Part shown: positions 27,111 through 38,500 of the stretch, piece by piece | Numbering within the stretch: the first letter of the stretch is position 1 | Layout of the letters: the number at the start of each line of letters is the position of its first letter | Assembly (NCBI GenBank): GCA_020086605.1 | Contig: JACBWW010000004.1 | Coordinates: 36,994,618-37,058,617 of the forward strand | DNA: 64,000 nucleotides | Direction of reading: 5' to 3' | From: Lanius collurio | Lineage: Eukaryota; Chordata; Aves; Passeriformes; Laniidae | Notes under the pieces: generated by a model | What the model was told of the DNA's origin: nothing | Databases searched by the model: none | What the model saw: only the letters and a program-made list of their open reading frames with translations | Program-made: the position numbers and the translations under genes

Positions 27111-29547
27111 AAAATCTCTGGTGACATGGAGTAAAATAAGCAGTTTTCAAGGATCTAGTGAGGTAATGATATTCTTAAGAAACCACGATACAGTTTGTGA
27201 GTGGAAAATTAGCAGAATAAAGCATTTCCACTGTAAATAGAAAAAACTTGTAAAATTAAATGTTGAGAGACTGTAATGGTAGACGATCCAGAAATGACAG
27301 TGCAAAAGTACTGCCTAAGCACGTTCCACTATAAAATAAAAGCTGGAGAAATACAACAGAATGGCAAAGAAATCTTTTCAAATAAGACTTGAAGTGTCTT
27401 TTCAGTGAGGAAAACATGGGTGAAAGCTGCCACCAGGAAACAGGAGAGAAAACTAATGAAGCAGCTGTTAAAAATAAGGCAGAAGACTATTTGAGACTAT
27501 TTACAGAGCAAAAGGTTGTGACAAGAAGATAATATTTTCTATGCGGTGTCATGGAAGCATCTGTGTTTCTGGGTTTGTTCTTGTTTGGCATTAGGGCATG
27601 TGGTTGCATCCTGCTTGAGAAACAATGAAATGAAAGCTGAATAATTCCTTAGCTAAAGGATAGGAGTTTAAAAGTCCTGCGTTTTAAGTTGTCATTCTTG
27701 CATCTTGTTGGTAACCTGCCTCAGTTTCCTCGTCTGAATTCCGTTAGGGTATTTCTGTAAAAAACTGAGTTGAGTTTTGAAATATTTAAATCCTATGAGA
27801 TACTTTTAGGAAGATGTTTCTAGATCTAAATTAGTGGTGTAACGTTGAAAGAAAAGCATGTATAATCTGTGATGTTTCACCATTGTATATTTTTCAGGAT
27901 AATTAATTTTTAAAGAGGAGTATAAGGGGAAAATCTATCTTTTATTGGGTAAACTTCATTAAAGACATGCACATATCCCATCAATAATGAGAGTCTTCGT
28001 CTCCATGAACTTCCTTGTCTATTCATTTTTCTTTCCCACCTGCACTCACAATGGTGGCTGTTTGCTCTCACATACATTCAACAATGCATCATTTGTAAGC
28101 TGGCCCTCATTCATTTCATCCCTGTTTGAAAGGCCTGACAGAAAACCCTGTGAAAAGCCTTTCAATGCAAATGCCAGTTTAATGACTTGGTTCATTCAAC
28201 AGAGGGGAATCTGAGATAACTTGACTTGTCCTTGCTGCAAATACAAGAAAATGTTTTCATAGAGCCTTGGACGTGTTGTGTTTTTTAACAAGATGCTTTC
28301 AGTTTGCAAACAGAATCTGATGGCTTTAGTTTTTGGTTAAATAAAATCTCAGGATTTTTCTGCAATTTCAACCTTCCACACCTCTGCTTGCATGTGAGGG
28401 TGCCAGTTGTCCTTGCTCTGTGCCCTCTAAAATGCACCTGCCTCTGAAAAGTTTGATTTGCTTAATTTCCTTGATAGATCAGCAGTTCTCCTTGAGGATA
28501 AATCATTGTTTGATTGGCTTTTTCTGAACATGTTTAAATATCAAATTACTGGGAAATTACAAGTGTAGTTACTCTTGTTAAAGCCAAAGAACAAACACAT
28601 TTAGTGTATTTCAAAAGCCTGCATTGTGGCTTGGTCTTGGGACATGTATTCTTCTTAAATTAATTATCATCTCTAAATAATTTATTTACTGAATTTTCTC
28701 ACAGAAAGAGGAGACCAAAGTTTTAACAAAATAGTAGATCTCTCTAAGCAGCATGTGTATCTTTGGAATAGAATTTGAAGACAATGGTTGTAGCATTGAT
28801 GTTGTAAAACAAATTACTGGCTTTATTTTCTGTTTAAGTTTAAAAACCCACATTAATGTTACTGGAAAGCTTTGAGGAACTGAGCAGGGATAGAACAAAT
28901 GGGGTTTACACAAGTTATGATAATTTATTAAAATTAATCATATTGGAAATCAAAAGAGTGCCTTTTCTGTAGGTTGTTTGACAAGATTATGAATATAGCA
29001 GTGGGATGTCTTTTATGTGACAGACTTCTATGAGGCAAGAGCATTAATTTCTCATTTCAAGTTTGACCACCATTCTTAGTGTTGCACAAGCAATTCCAGC
29101 ATAATATTGAGTTGCTTCCTCCACTTGCACATTAGTGGTATTAAAATATTTTGAATGATATTCTGTTTTAATATAATTTTTAAAAGAAGCATTTAACTAA
29201 TGTTTTTGATTAGATGGATATCCTCTAAGCAGTAATGGACTATGCCACACAAGTGCCAGACTTCACATTTTCCTGTCCCTGCTGATCAATATTAGACACA
29301 AGTCACTCATTTTGGCAGTAGCTCCTCCAAGTGCAAGGAAATCAGATTTGAAAAGTGGAATTTAGAACTGAATATTCTAGAAAGGAGGAGAAGAAGGATG
29401 AAAACAAAGTGGTGACTCTAGTGTTATCAGGTTATAAGTTTCTGACAACTCATTCCTCATAGAGTTGTTCTTAAAATCACAAACCCCACAATATTTTGGG
29501 TTTCATGTAACTAGGAATATTTCTTAGTATCATAACGCATGGTAAGG
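27111..29547. other. AT-rich unique sequence, no gene recognised
   Basis: No gene or clear repeat. The stretch 28060-28220, and less clearly 28440-28570, has the mixed, motif-dense texture of a conserved non-coding element. One sign is TTTCAATGCAAATGCCAG at about 28160-28177, which carries an octamer-like ATGCAAAT. Confidence 0.6.
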
Positions 29548-30145
29548 TGCTGGTTTCAGCTGGAATAGAGTTAGTACCTTTCACAGTGACTGATATGGAG
29601 CTGTGTTCTGGATCTGTGCTGAACACAAGGTTGATAATACAGAGATGTTTTTGTTATTGCTGAGCAGATCTCACACAGAGCCAAGGCCTTTTCTGCTTTC
29701 CATGCTGCCACAGTGGTGAGGGGGTTGGGGTGCTTGGGAGGTTGGGAGGAGACACAGCCAGGACAGGTGACCCCAACTGACCAAAGGGATATTCCAGACC
29801 GTATGGCATCATGCCCAGTATGTAAAGGGGGGGAAGAGAGAGGAAGTAGGGGATGTTTGGAGTGGTGGTGTTTGTCTTCCCAAGTAATGGTTACACATGG
29901 TGGGGCCCTCCTCTCCTGGGGATGGCCGAACATCCGCCTGCCCATAGGAAGCAATGAATTAATCAATTCCTTGGTTTGCTTTGCTGGTGTGTGCAGCTTC
30001 TGCTTTCCCTATTAAACTCTTTTTTCTCAATCCAAGCATTTTCCAGCTTTTATCCTTCTGATTCTCTTCATGATCTCACTGGGAGTGGGGGAGTGAGTAA
30101 GTGGCTATGTGGTACTTGACTGATGGCTGGGGTTAAATCATGACA
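29548..30145 (+). mobile_element. Solo LTR of an avian endogenous retrovirus
   Basis: The block begins TGCTGGTTTCAGCTGG and ends GGGGTTAAATCATGACA, the termini of a widespread avian (notably songbird) ERV LTR. The internal order also fits: a CAGGACAGGTGACC-like block, CCAAAGGGATATTCCA, a decayed TATA box (GTATGTAAA, about 29818-29826), a polyadenylation signal ATTAAA at 30011-30016, and a G-rich stretch followed by GAGTGAGTAAGTGGC near the end. About 600 bp is a normal LTR length. No second LTR, primer-binding site or gag/pol/env sequence lies on either side, so it is a solo LTR left by recombination. No target-site duplication is visible (GTAAGG against CATAAT), which suggests age or imprecise ends. 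Open frames inside it on both strands are not genes. Confidence 0.85.
30011..30016 (+). terminator. Polyadenylation signal ATTAAA of the LTR
   Basis: ATTAAA followed by a T-rich stretch, in the position expected for the R region of this LTR. It could act as a cryptic polyadenylation site for any transcript crossing on the plus strand. Confidence 0.5.
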
Positions 30146-32095
30146 CATAATTAGGTAACTTTGTTTTTTATATTCAGTGTTTAGCAATATACGCTGGTTA
30201 CTGATTCTTCATAACCAGATGATGCTCAGTTTTCTCTCTGTTTTACTGAGGTGTAGACTATGTCAAAGGCTAAGCCATTAGTCTAAATCTTGAGCGAGTT
30301 GGTTTTGGAAAAAGTAGCAGTTTGTGTTTCTGTGGCCAGAAAAATAAACCTATCTCATGAGTCAGCCTCTCTTTAAAAATTGATGGGAAGCACTCCCTCC
30401 ATCTATCCCAAGTGCAACAGCTTCAAAAACAAACCCAACTGAAGATCTTCAATTATGAGTCTCTTGTAGAAGATTCAAATATGAACCTTTTGAATGAACT
30501 AGTCACCACTACAAATACTCTTTAAAAATTAGTGCACAATGAAATATCAGCTCAATTACCTTCAACCTTGTTGATTCTATTCTGTGCTGTAGTAATTATA
30601 TTAGGATAAATAACAGAACATGAACCACAGTAAATACTCATAGATCATGCTGTGCTTTTGTGTGTTTTGTTTGGTTGCCCTTGACACACACAAGTGCAAA
30701 TGAAAAGTGAAACACTGTAGCCTCTACTATTAAAAAAGGTGGAGGAGAGGTGTGTTGGGAAATAGCATTCATATGATTAACAGCAGAAGCATTTGACAAA
30801 ATATATTACGTATAACAGAAAAAAGTATTGACATTAAAAGTGAGAGTGTTAGTTTTTCTTTGATTCTAAACTTAATAATTCCAGTATGAACATACCTTCC
30901 TTGTGGGTGGGTGTTTTGAGGTTTTTCTGTGTTTGTTTTTGGGGTTTTGTGTGTTCTTTTTACATCATGTAGTATTTTATTGTTTTTCCACCTGACTGAA
31001 GGTGGCCTCATGTGACTTTGATTAACAAGTAATCTGATGGGGTATTGATGTAGTCTAATTTGTGTTATTAAACTATCTTTTCTAATTTGGAAAAATCTGT
31101 GTCTTTTTGCAGCACAAACTTATACTACCTTGTATGGAAGGAGAAATAGCTACTTCAAATGGTTCATTGACTGAACAGATAAATTTCTCCTGACTTGTCC
31201 AAAGTGAGAAAGCAGGCTGCAGTGATAGGACCATAAATAGTGACTTCTAGGCTTATAACTTTAACTTGGCATTGGAACTCAATCTCTTTTTCAGTACACA
31301 CCACTGAGATTGCTCCAGTGTAAGGGAAAGGACGACCCCTGTGACTGAGCTGTTGCTGATGTGAAATGTAATGGATCTGAATAGCTGAAGTCTGTTTGAC
31401 CTTCCCTAAAGCACATCCTGTGTGGTCTGGATGGGCAGCAGGCTGCTACCAGAACATGTATAACTATTGTCCTTCTGCTGCTTCCTCCTTGCTAACTCTA
31501 AGGCAAGGCAGATTTAAATTGGGCAGCTGGCAGTTTATCCAAGAGCATGGGCCTGTAGGTATCTGCCTTTGTGAGAGGGAAGTATGTGTTAAAATGAAAA
31601 TTGGGCAGGAATGCTATGGAATTTTCCTTCTTTGGCATAAATGAGAAATTCCTGTGGTAGGTGTCCCTGTCTTTGTTTTTCTGTTGTTTTCTGAATGATA
31701 CTTGGTACTAAAACTGAAACAAATGCAGCTATTAATCTCAATAAAATGATGACAAGGCTAAAATATTCACTAGGTGATTCTTTAAACTCCCCAGGAACAG
31801 GAGGATAACTCAAAGATTTAAGGAACTTGTCATCTAATCTGGCTATTATAAATTGATTTTAATTGAAAAGTGTATTGGATTCTAATAATAGTTCTGAGGC
31901 ACTTTGCATTTTCAGATGTTTTTGCTTTACTGAGAGGATGCTATGATATGTATTTCAGAAATATAAACTCACTGAGCACTCCTTAGGGAAGACTTCAGCC
32001 TGGACCACAGGTAAACTTATTGATGGTCCTTACCAGTTTCTCAGATGTTCCATTCTTCTGTGACAACCCATCTTGTTTTCCTGTCTTAAAATCCT
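30146..32095. other. AT-rich unique sequence, no gene recognised
   Basis: About 2 kb between the solo LTR and the large CR1. Nothing is recognised apart from ordinary AT-rich sequence and short G/T-rich runs near 30895-30960. Confidence 0.65.
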
Positions 32096-32261
32096 AGGAT
32101 CATAGAATATGCTGTACTGAAAGGGACCTGTCAGAATGATTGAGTCCAACTCCTGGCTCTGCCCAGGACTTTCCCAAGAATCCCATAATGTGCTTGAGAG
32201 CATTGTCCAAACACTTGAACTCACATAGGCTTGGTGCTGTGACTTCCCTGGGGAGCCCGTT

Positions 32262-32570
32262 CTAGTGCCCAAATACTCTCTGAGTGAAGAACTGTTTCCT
32301 GATATCCAACCTAAATTTCAGGCCATTTCCTTGAGTCCTGTCACTGGACATGAGAGTGAAAAGATCAGTATCTGCCCCTCTGCTTCCCCTTGTGAGGATG
32401 TTGAGGACCACAATGAGGTCTCTCCTTAGTATCCTTTTCTTCAGGCTGGATTGACCAAGTGACCTCATCCACTCCCCATATGGCTTCCTCTCCACACCCT
32501 TCATCATCCTCATGGCCTTCCTTTGGACACTTTCTACTACCTTAATGCCTTTCTTACATTGTGGTGCCCA
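32262..32570 (-). pseudogene. CR1 ORF2 C-terminal region
   Basis: The minus-strand frame reads ...VESVQRKAMRMMKGVE, then a LGQSSLKKRILRRDLI segment and SSDRTQGNGLKFRLDIRKQF. This is the recognisable C-terminal end of CR1 ORF2 (V-Q-R-R-A, M-I-K-G, L-x-x-R-R-L-R-x-D-L). It continues to a stop before the 3' UTR. The open frame printed through 32262-32795 joins this with out-of-frame sequence and is not a gene. Confidence 0.88.
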
Positions 32571-32849
32571 AAACAGCCCCCAGGACTGCAGGTGAGGCCA
32601 CCCCAGAGCAGAGCAGGACAATCCCCTCCCTCGCCTGGCTGGCAGTGCTGTGCCTGTTCCCCCCCCAGGACATACCTGGCCCTGCTGGCTGCCAGGGCAC
32701 TGCTGACACATAATCCACTTTCTGTCAACCAGGATTTCCATGACCCTCTCCTGTGGCACTGCTCTCCAGCCTCTTCTTCCCCAGTCTGTCCACAAATCCA
32801 GGGTTGTCCCATCCCAGGTGCAGAATCTGGCACTTTGTCTTGTTTAAAT

Positions 32850-33047
32850 TCATAAGATTGGTGAATGCCCATCTCTCTGATCTGTTGGGTCTCTCTGCAG
32901 CAGGGCCTCTCTGCCCTCAAGGGAGTTTACAGATCCTCCCAATTTAGTGATATCAGCAAACTTACTTAGTATTTGAGCCCCCAATCCAGGCCTTAATGAA
33001 GATGTTGAGGAGAACTGGGCCAGGGATGGAGCCCTGTGGAACCCCAC
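32850..33047 (-). pseudogene. CR1 reverse-transcriptase palm, catalytic box mutated
   Basis: This minus-strand frame carries SKFADITKLGG at about 32938-32970. In active CR1 the box is F-A-D-D. Here the second catalytic aspartate codon has become ATC (Ile; the FADI codons span plus-strand 32949-32960), so metal binding would be lost. The frame shift relative to the 33260-33598 segment shows an indel between them. Confidence 0.85.
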
Positions 33048-33259
33048 CAGTGACCAAATGCCAGTCTGACATCATCTCATTCCCTGTAAGTCTTTGTGCC
33101 TGACCTGTGAGAGCCAGTTGCTTGCCCATCACATGATGTGTTTATCCAGCTGTGAGCTGGATGTTTTATCCAGAAGGATGCTGTGAGAGACAGTACCAAA
33201 AGCTTTGCTGAAGTCCAAAGAGATTACATCTACTGGCTTTCTTAAGAGAGCTAGGTGAG

Positions 33260-33660
33260 TTACCCTGTCCTAAAGAAAATCAAGTTCAACAAGTAGGACT
33301 TTCCTCTCATGAAGCTGTGCTGGCTGTGCCCAATGACTGTGTTGTCCTCAAGGTGTTTTTCAATACCTTCCAGAATAATATTTTCCACACTTTTACCAGG
33401 CACTGAAGTGAGACTGACAGGCCAGTTTTTTCTGGGGACCTCCTTCTTGTTCTTAAAAACCAGGACAATGTTGGCCAGCTTCCAGTCAGCTGAGACCTCT
33501 GCAGATTCCCAAGATGGCTCAAAAATCATTGAGAGAGATTTTGTGATGATATTGGCTAGCGCCTTGAGGATTCTTAGATGAATCCCATCAGGGCCCATAA
33601 ATTTCTAGGGATCCAGCTGGAGTAGCAGATCCTATACAAGTTCAGGGTCAACTGGGAGTT
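33260..33660 (-). pseudogene. CR1 ORF2 reverse-transcriptase fragment (fingers/palm start)
   Basis: The minus-strand frame 33260-33598 begins MGPDGIHLRILKALA, the hallmark D-x-S/L-x-G-P-D-G-I motif of non-LTR reverse transcriptases. It continues through a DWKLANIVLVFKNK-like block and PVSLTSVPGK to the H-S-Q-H-S-F region, in family order. Just upstream the same protein continues in another frame (33574-33846, ending SSWIPRNLWALMGFI), so a frameshift lies near 33590-33600. The protein would contact template RNA and primer during target-primed reverse transcription; this copy is dead. Confidence 0.9.
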
Positions 33661-34970
33661 GATCAGTCTCACAGTCATGGTCCTCCAGCTCAGGGCGCTG
33701 GCACTCCCTTGGTCTGTCTTCCGTGTTTTTCTCATCTTAGGGTACTGGTAGATCTTGTCCTGTGGGTTGCTTGTAAAGATGGTAACCAGCACCAGAAGGC
33801 ACAGAGATGATTTGTTCTTCCTTCCTAGGGTTCTTAGCAAAATCACTTTGCAGGCCTTGGAAAAGGGTTTAAATCTCTATTGTGTAGTGAAAAAAAAAGG
33901 TTTGCATATATTTTATCTGGGGAAAGTAAAATAAAAGGCTTATAAGCACTTGGTGTGTAATTCATGCAAAAGGGAAGTAATATAACTGAAGAGTAACAGA
34001 GTATTCAGGTAGAAATACTTGAGTCTCAGTAAAGTAATCAATTTAACTTATTTGTCTCTGCTAACAGCAGTGTGTGCTCATAGCTTAAAAACAGACAGTG
34101 AGTATATGTGACAGAGCAAAGGAAGTCAAAGTCTGCTCACTTCCTAAACAGACATGTGTTCTGTACATATATATTTTTATTCCTGCACACACATCTATCT
34201 TTATATTAAGCTAGGAAAAAAAAGTCAGTAAATTTTGATACAAACCATGAGGAAATCAGTTTTTCAGAGGGGACTATCATACCGAATGCTGATCATATAT
34301 TTATGTATATATATATAGGTGTATATCTCACTGAGTGAAAGGAGTCACACTTGTGCACACTTAGATCTAAAACGCCTAATGGAAAGATCCCACAAGATCT
34401 CAAATGTGTTTTTGTAATGCAGAATACAATATGCTAGCATGAGAAACTCTGCCTTTAATAAATTTATATAAAGCCTTTTGCGCTTTTGGTTTAAATTCTA
34501 AAAATATTTCTTAGTACAGAATTATTTAAATTAAAAGATATGTGAGTTCTTTAGCCACCAGTTAAAGGCTTGGAACAGTAATTGCAAAAAGGAAGCATGT
34601 AACTGGAATGAGAGAGGGAATGAAGAACGATCTGTTGAGCAATGAAACTCAGTGGAGGGGAACAGAAAAGGTAAATATCTCAGTAGATGTGATAGGGAAA
34701 AGGGAAATATATTTGTGTAATGAACAAATTAAAATAAAACATTAGCTAAAGCAATCCTGCTATTTGTTGTATGCCCTTTTTTATCAATGCTTTAAACTAC
34801 AGAATGAATAAACATTTGAGTGTTAATTTTGCAAAGATTTCCAAGTGGCTTTAACTGATATCTTAGTGATGGGAGGTAATATAAGGAAGCCAGAAAGTTT
34901 CATTTGAGTTTTACTTCCAAAATCCTGATTTCTTCCAAATACTTCTTTACTGGGAGCTAGTCTAATGTGT

Positions 34971-34990
34971 AATGCATCTTCAGATGCATT
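34971..34990. other. Near-perfect inverted repeat, 9-bp arms
   Basis: AATGCATCT at 34971-34979 and AGATGCATT at 34982-34990 are exact reverse complements separated by two bases. Each arm holds ATGCAT. The arms are too short for a stable RNA hairpin; a dimer-type protein site or a chance event. Confidence 0.5.
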
Positions 34991-35409
34991 CTTCTACAAT
35001 ACTTCTTACTGTACATGATTTTAAGAAATTGTTTGCCTTGCAATAGTTGAGTTTTTATATATGTTTCTCAGTGGAGGTGATTATGTTTGATAAGGTGCCA
35101 AGAATGTTTTTTAGACTATTTGGATAAGCCAAATACAAGGCTGCTTCTCATGTAGTTTATTTGCTAAATATTTCTGTGCCTGACTTTGAAGACTATGCAT
35201 TGAGTTGTAATGCATTTAATCAAATATTCCTACTAAGAACAGGTTCTTCAATTTTATACATATGATGCAACATTCTTGGGTCAGTCTTGGGTTTAATTCC
35301 TTTTCTAACAGGCTCAGTGGTGAATTTGCCAAAGCTATGTATTATCTTCAAGAAAAATATCTAGCATGTTTTATTTAGACAAGTTTGATATTTTATTCTT
35401 GCTATATTT

Positions 35410-35521
35410 AAAAAAAACCCAACAACAAAACCCAAAAAGAACCCCAACTTCTCCCCAACAGTACAACAGAAAAATCCCAAACCAACCCCACAACTAACTA
35501 ACCAAAGAAACCTCAAACAAA
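35410..35521 (+). repeat. A/C-rich, G- and T-poor low-complexity tract
   Basis: About 112 bases made almost only of A and C, with four G. Units such as ACCCAACAACAAAACCC are loosely repeated. The opposite strand is G/T-rich. It is not a clean microsatellite, more likely a decayed (CAAA/CCAA)n tract. Confidence 0.75.
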
Positions 35522-38500
35522 TTATTTTTTAAAATTTGTCTGAGAAATGGGCCACGCTAGTCATGCTAGTGACCTTGAGGGCTGGTCACTAGTGTGAGAT
35601 AGAGACCCAAAGAGAATCCTGAAAGTCAGAAGTTCTAGAGTTCAGACAAAGAGAATTTTCAAGAAAAGTTTAGGCAAGTCAATCTAATTTTATTTAGAGT
35701 GGACAATAACTGTAGTTATGATTTGAATGAAACTCTCTTCCTCTCTTCCAGTTCTTAGGCAAAGCTAGAATTAAGAGTTTGTGTTGAAAATTTTTGAGCA
35801 ATTTTAAACACTGTCAAATCCAGATTAGCATGTAAACACTGCATTTTGATCACTATATTTCTGCTGTATTTTCATTTCAAGGATCCGCATAAGTGAGACC
35901 TCTGCTGACAAGCTCAAGATGCATCTTTAGGTTTTTATGATACTTTTCCCCCCAGTATTACAGGCCTTTTAATGATGTTTTCTAAAGGTAGATATTTATC
36001 AGGTATCTAATTTATCACTGCTTAATGGTAGTTAAGAAACATAGACAGAGTTCTTGATTTTTCATTTTTTTTTACAGAAAATATATATGTCTTCAGCTGC
36101 TTTATGACATATGAATTTGCAGCTTCCTAGGATGTGATCCTGTGAAGTGTTAGGTGCTCTTAAGATTAGTAATGTAGTTTACATCTCCCATGTGTAAGAG
36201 TTTTCAGGGAATTAATTGAAGTGGTTTTATCCTGTTTTGTTTCTGTACAAGACATGAAGTTCATTTCTAGATTTAAATGTGCCATTTGTTATTTTAGCTT
36301 TCACTGACGTGTCAAGTGTATCATTTTCAGAACTTGTCTGTAGCAGTATTTCACATTAGATACTTTCCTAACTAAAAAGGAAAGCTGCATGGTTTGTTTT
36401 CATATATGGCATGAATATTTATACTTTCTCTGCATCTTTATAAATTTGAGAACAGTGAGATGAATGAAAGCAGTGAATCAGAGAGGACAATGTGTGTGAT
36501 ACTAGCAGAAATTTACTATTCAATTTCTTGTTAAGACCTCATGACTTAAAGGAGGCAGTCGACGTGCACTTCAGTCAGATCTATAATACTCATTAACGCT
36601 GGAGGCTTAAGTTTTATCAATTTGTGGAGGCCTTTTGGTTTATTCCCAGACCAGTGTATAAAACCTGTGAGAATACTTGGAAATACTGCACTTGAATTTT
36701 GATCTTTCACTTGTTTTGTTGCAATAGTGCTTCTCTGTGAATAAATTGCACTATTTCCAGAACTTGTGTTTTTCTTTCAGATATGTCTGGAATCGCTCAG
36801 CTTTGTATGGAAATTTCTAGACTATAGTACAATAAAGACAAAGCTACATATCTAGCTTAAAAATTACATTATTATAATAATTTCAAACTCTTATCCTTAC
36901 TATCTCTTCTCTATCTGAGCTCAGATTCCATTTTACATTTTTTTCTCTGCTTTTGCTTTACTGTAGTGACTCACTGTGTTCTGCCTAGTGCACCCTGAAG
37001 CTTAAAACTTGTTGCCAAGTTGATTTATCACAATCATGCATTTCTAAAAACTTGGTTCTGCTGGTTAGTCAATAGAAGGAAAGCTAAAGAGAAAACATTA
37101 ACAAATGAGAACAGTTTTGTGTGACCACTGCTCTTTGAGAATCATCTTTGTATTGCCACTTTGATCTCTTGCCCTATTTATTTTTTCTCTTTACACAACA
37201 GAACATCATTAAGAAATGTCAAATCAAGGTATGTGATATTATATTTTTGCTCTTATTAGTTTCTTGGAGCATTTTGCCTAAGCATAAAAGTGCTGATGAA
37301 TAGCTTATATAAAATATATGGAGATCCCATAGGTATAGGAAAACTACTCTGATAATGTTGGTACTTTCTTTAATATACAACAAAGAAAATGTTTTGAAGG
37401 CAATGTTACATGTAAAAAACAGACAACATTCAGCACTTCTACATGATGTGAAATGACAAGATGGAGATGCACAGCTTCGTGAGAAAAAACCTCTTTTAAG
37501 GTTTTATATTGATCTTGAGAATGAAAAACTGAATTTTAGAAGCAAAGTCAACCGTGACCTAACCATTAACAGATCAGAAACAAGACCATTGCATAGATTT
37601 CTTCCTCTCCAACTCTGTGATTGAATTTTTTTTTAACGGCTTAATTTGCTCAACAAGGGCATTATATTTACCTTGGGTATTACTTTATTGTACAATCTAT
37701 GCTATGTCCAGACAATATACTGAAGAACAGTGGGTTTGCATGTCTTTAGTCTTAATGTAGTCCTTAGTTATTTGCACAGACTGAAAAACCTCATCATTTT
37801 CTAATCACTGTATCAAGTTAAGATTTTTATTATTGGTTTGTTTGGGTTTTTTTAGAAAACCTATTCAGAGATTTCTTGTACCTTTTCTGAATTCACTTGA
37901 AGACAAACTGGATTATTCTGAGAAGGCAAAGGCCTTAGGCAGCATCATGTACATTATTGCCTCTAGCCTCTTTATACCTAGCCACACTAGTGGATTCTGT
38001 AGTTGGTCAGCAGTGCTTCCTTTCATACTGGATCTCTATTGTGAGGTTGAGTATCCTAAGATTTTATAATCTGCCAATTTTTTTTTTATGGAGTGGGCTT
38101 GGAAAGCAGAGCAAAGGACTGCAGAATTATGGTAAACCCGGAGTAGTCTACAGTTACTGAATACACTTTTTAGTCTCTGTGGAAGATAAGACTTATGTAC
38201 TGTCTCCTGGGAGTGTCATTATTTTTGAGAAGGAGATATGTATTTAAAAAGAGTTGTCTCCAAAAAAGGTTTCTAAACTATATTCAAATGTCACTGAAAG
38301 TGTAACTTTCCTCCTTGTTTTGTACTGCCCTCATTTGTAGCCTTCAAATATCGTGGATTTAGCAGGGTGTGTTTATTGGTATGTAGAAAAAAAAATCTGC
38401 AAAATGCTAATAGTTTATGTGGTAAATAAGACAAAGTGATCCTTATCACCAAATATGTGGAGAGTTGAGTCAGATTTTGTTATCTATGCACAATTCTTGT

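Larger units (their letters stand above)
32096..33845 (-). mobile_element. CR1 LINE, 5'-truncated, minus strand
   Basis: The element runs right to left. Its 3' terminus is at about 32096, where the plus strand reads GGATCATAGAATATGCTG, the reverse complement of the ATTCTATGAT-type CR1 tail. Above that lie the 3' UTR and the C-terminal half of ORF2, with reverse-transcriptase sequence up to about 33845. ORF1 and the N-terminal endonuclease are missing, as in most genomic CR1 copies (full length is about 4.5 kb). Frameshifts and stops show it is inactive. No target-site duplication is apparent, as is usual for CR1. The 3' UTR text (AGTCCAACTCCTGGCTCTGC) suggests a CR1 subfamily with that type of tail; I cannot assign it exactly. 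Confidence 0.94.

Noticed and set aside
29571..30015. Open frames of 131 (minus) and 100 (plus) codons
   Set aside because: They lie wholly inside the solo LTR, which is non-coding. Openness reflects its GC content.
32262..32795. A 177-codon minus-strand protein
   Set aside because: Only the C-terminal part is CR1 ORF2. The N-terminal part is the same element read out of frame, so it is not a host gene.
36725..36765. Hairpin GCAATAGTGC ... GCACTATTTC as a microRNA precursor
   Set aside because: The stem is only about 8 bp with a long loop, far below a microRNA hairpin.
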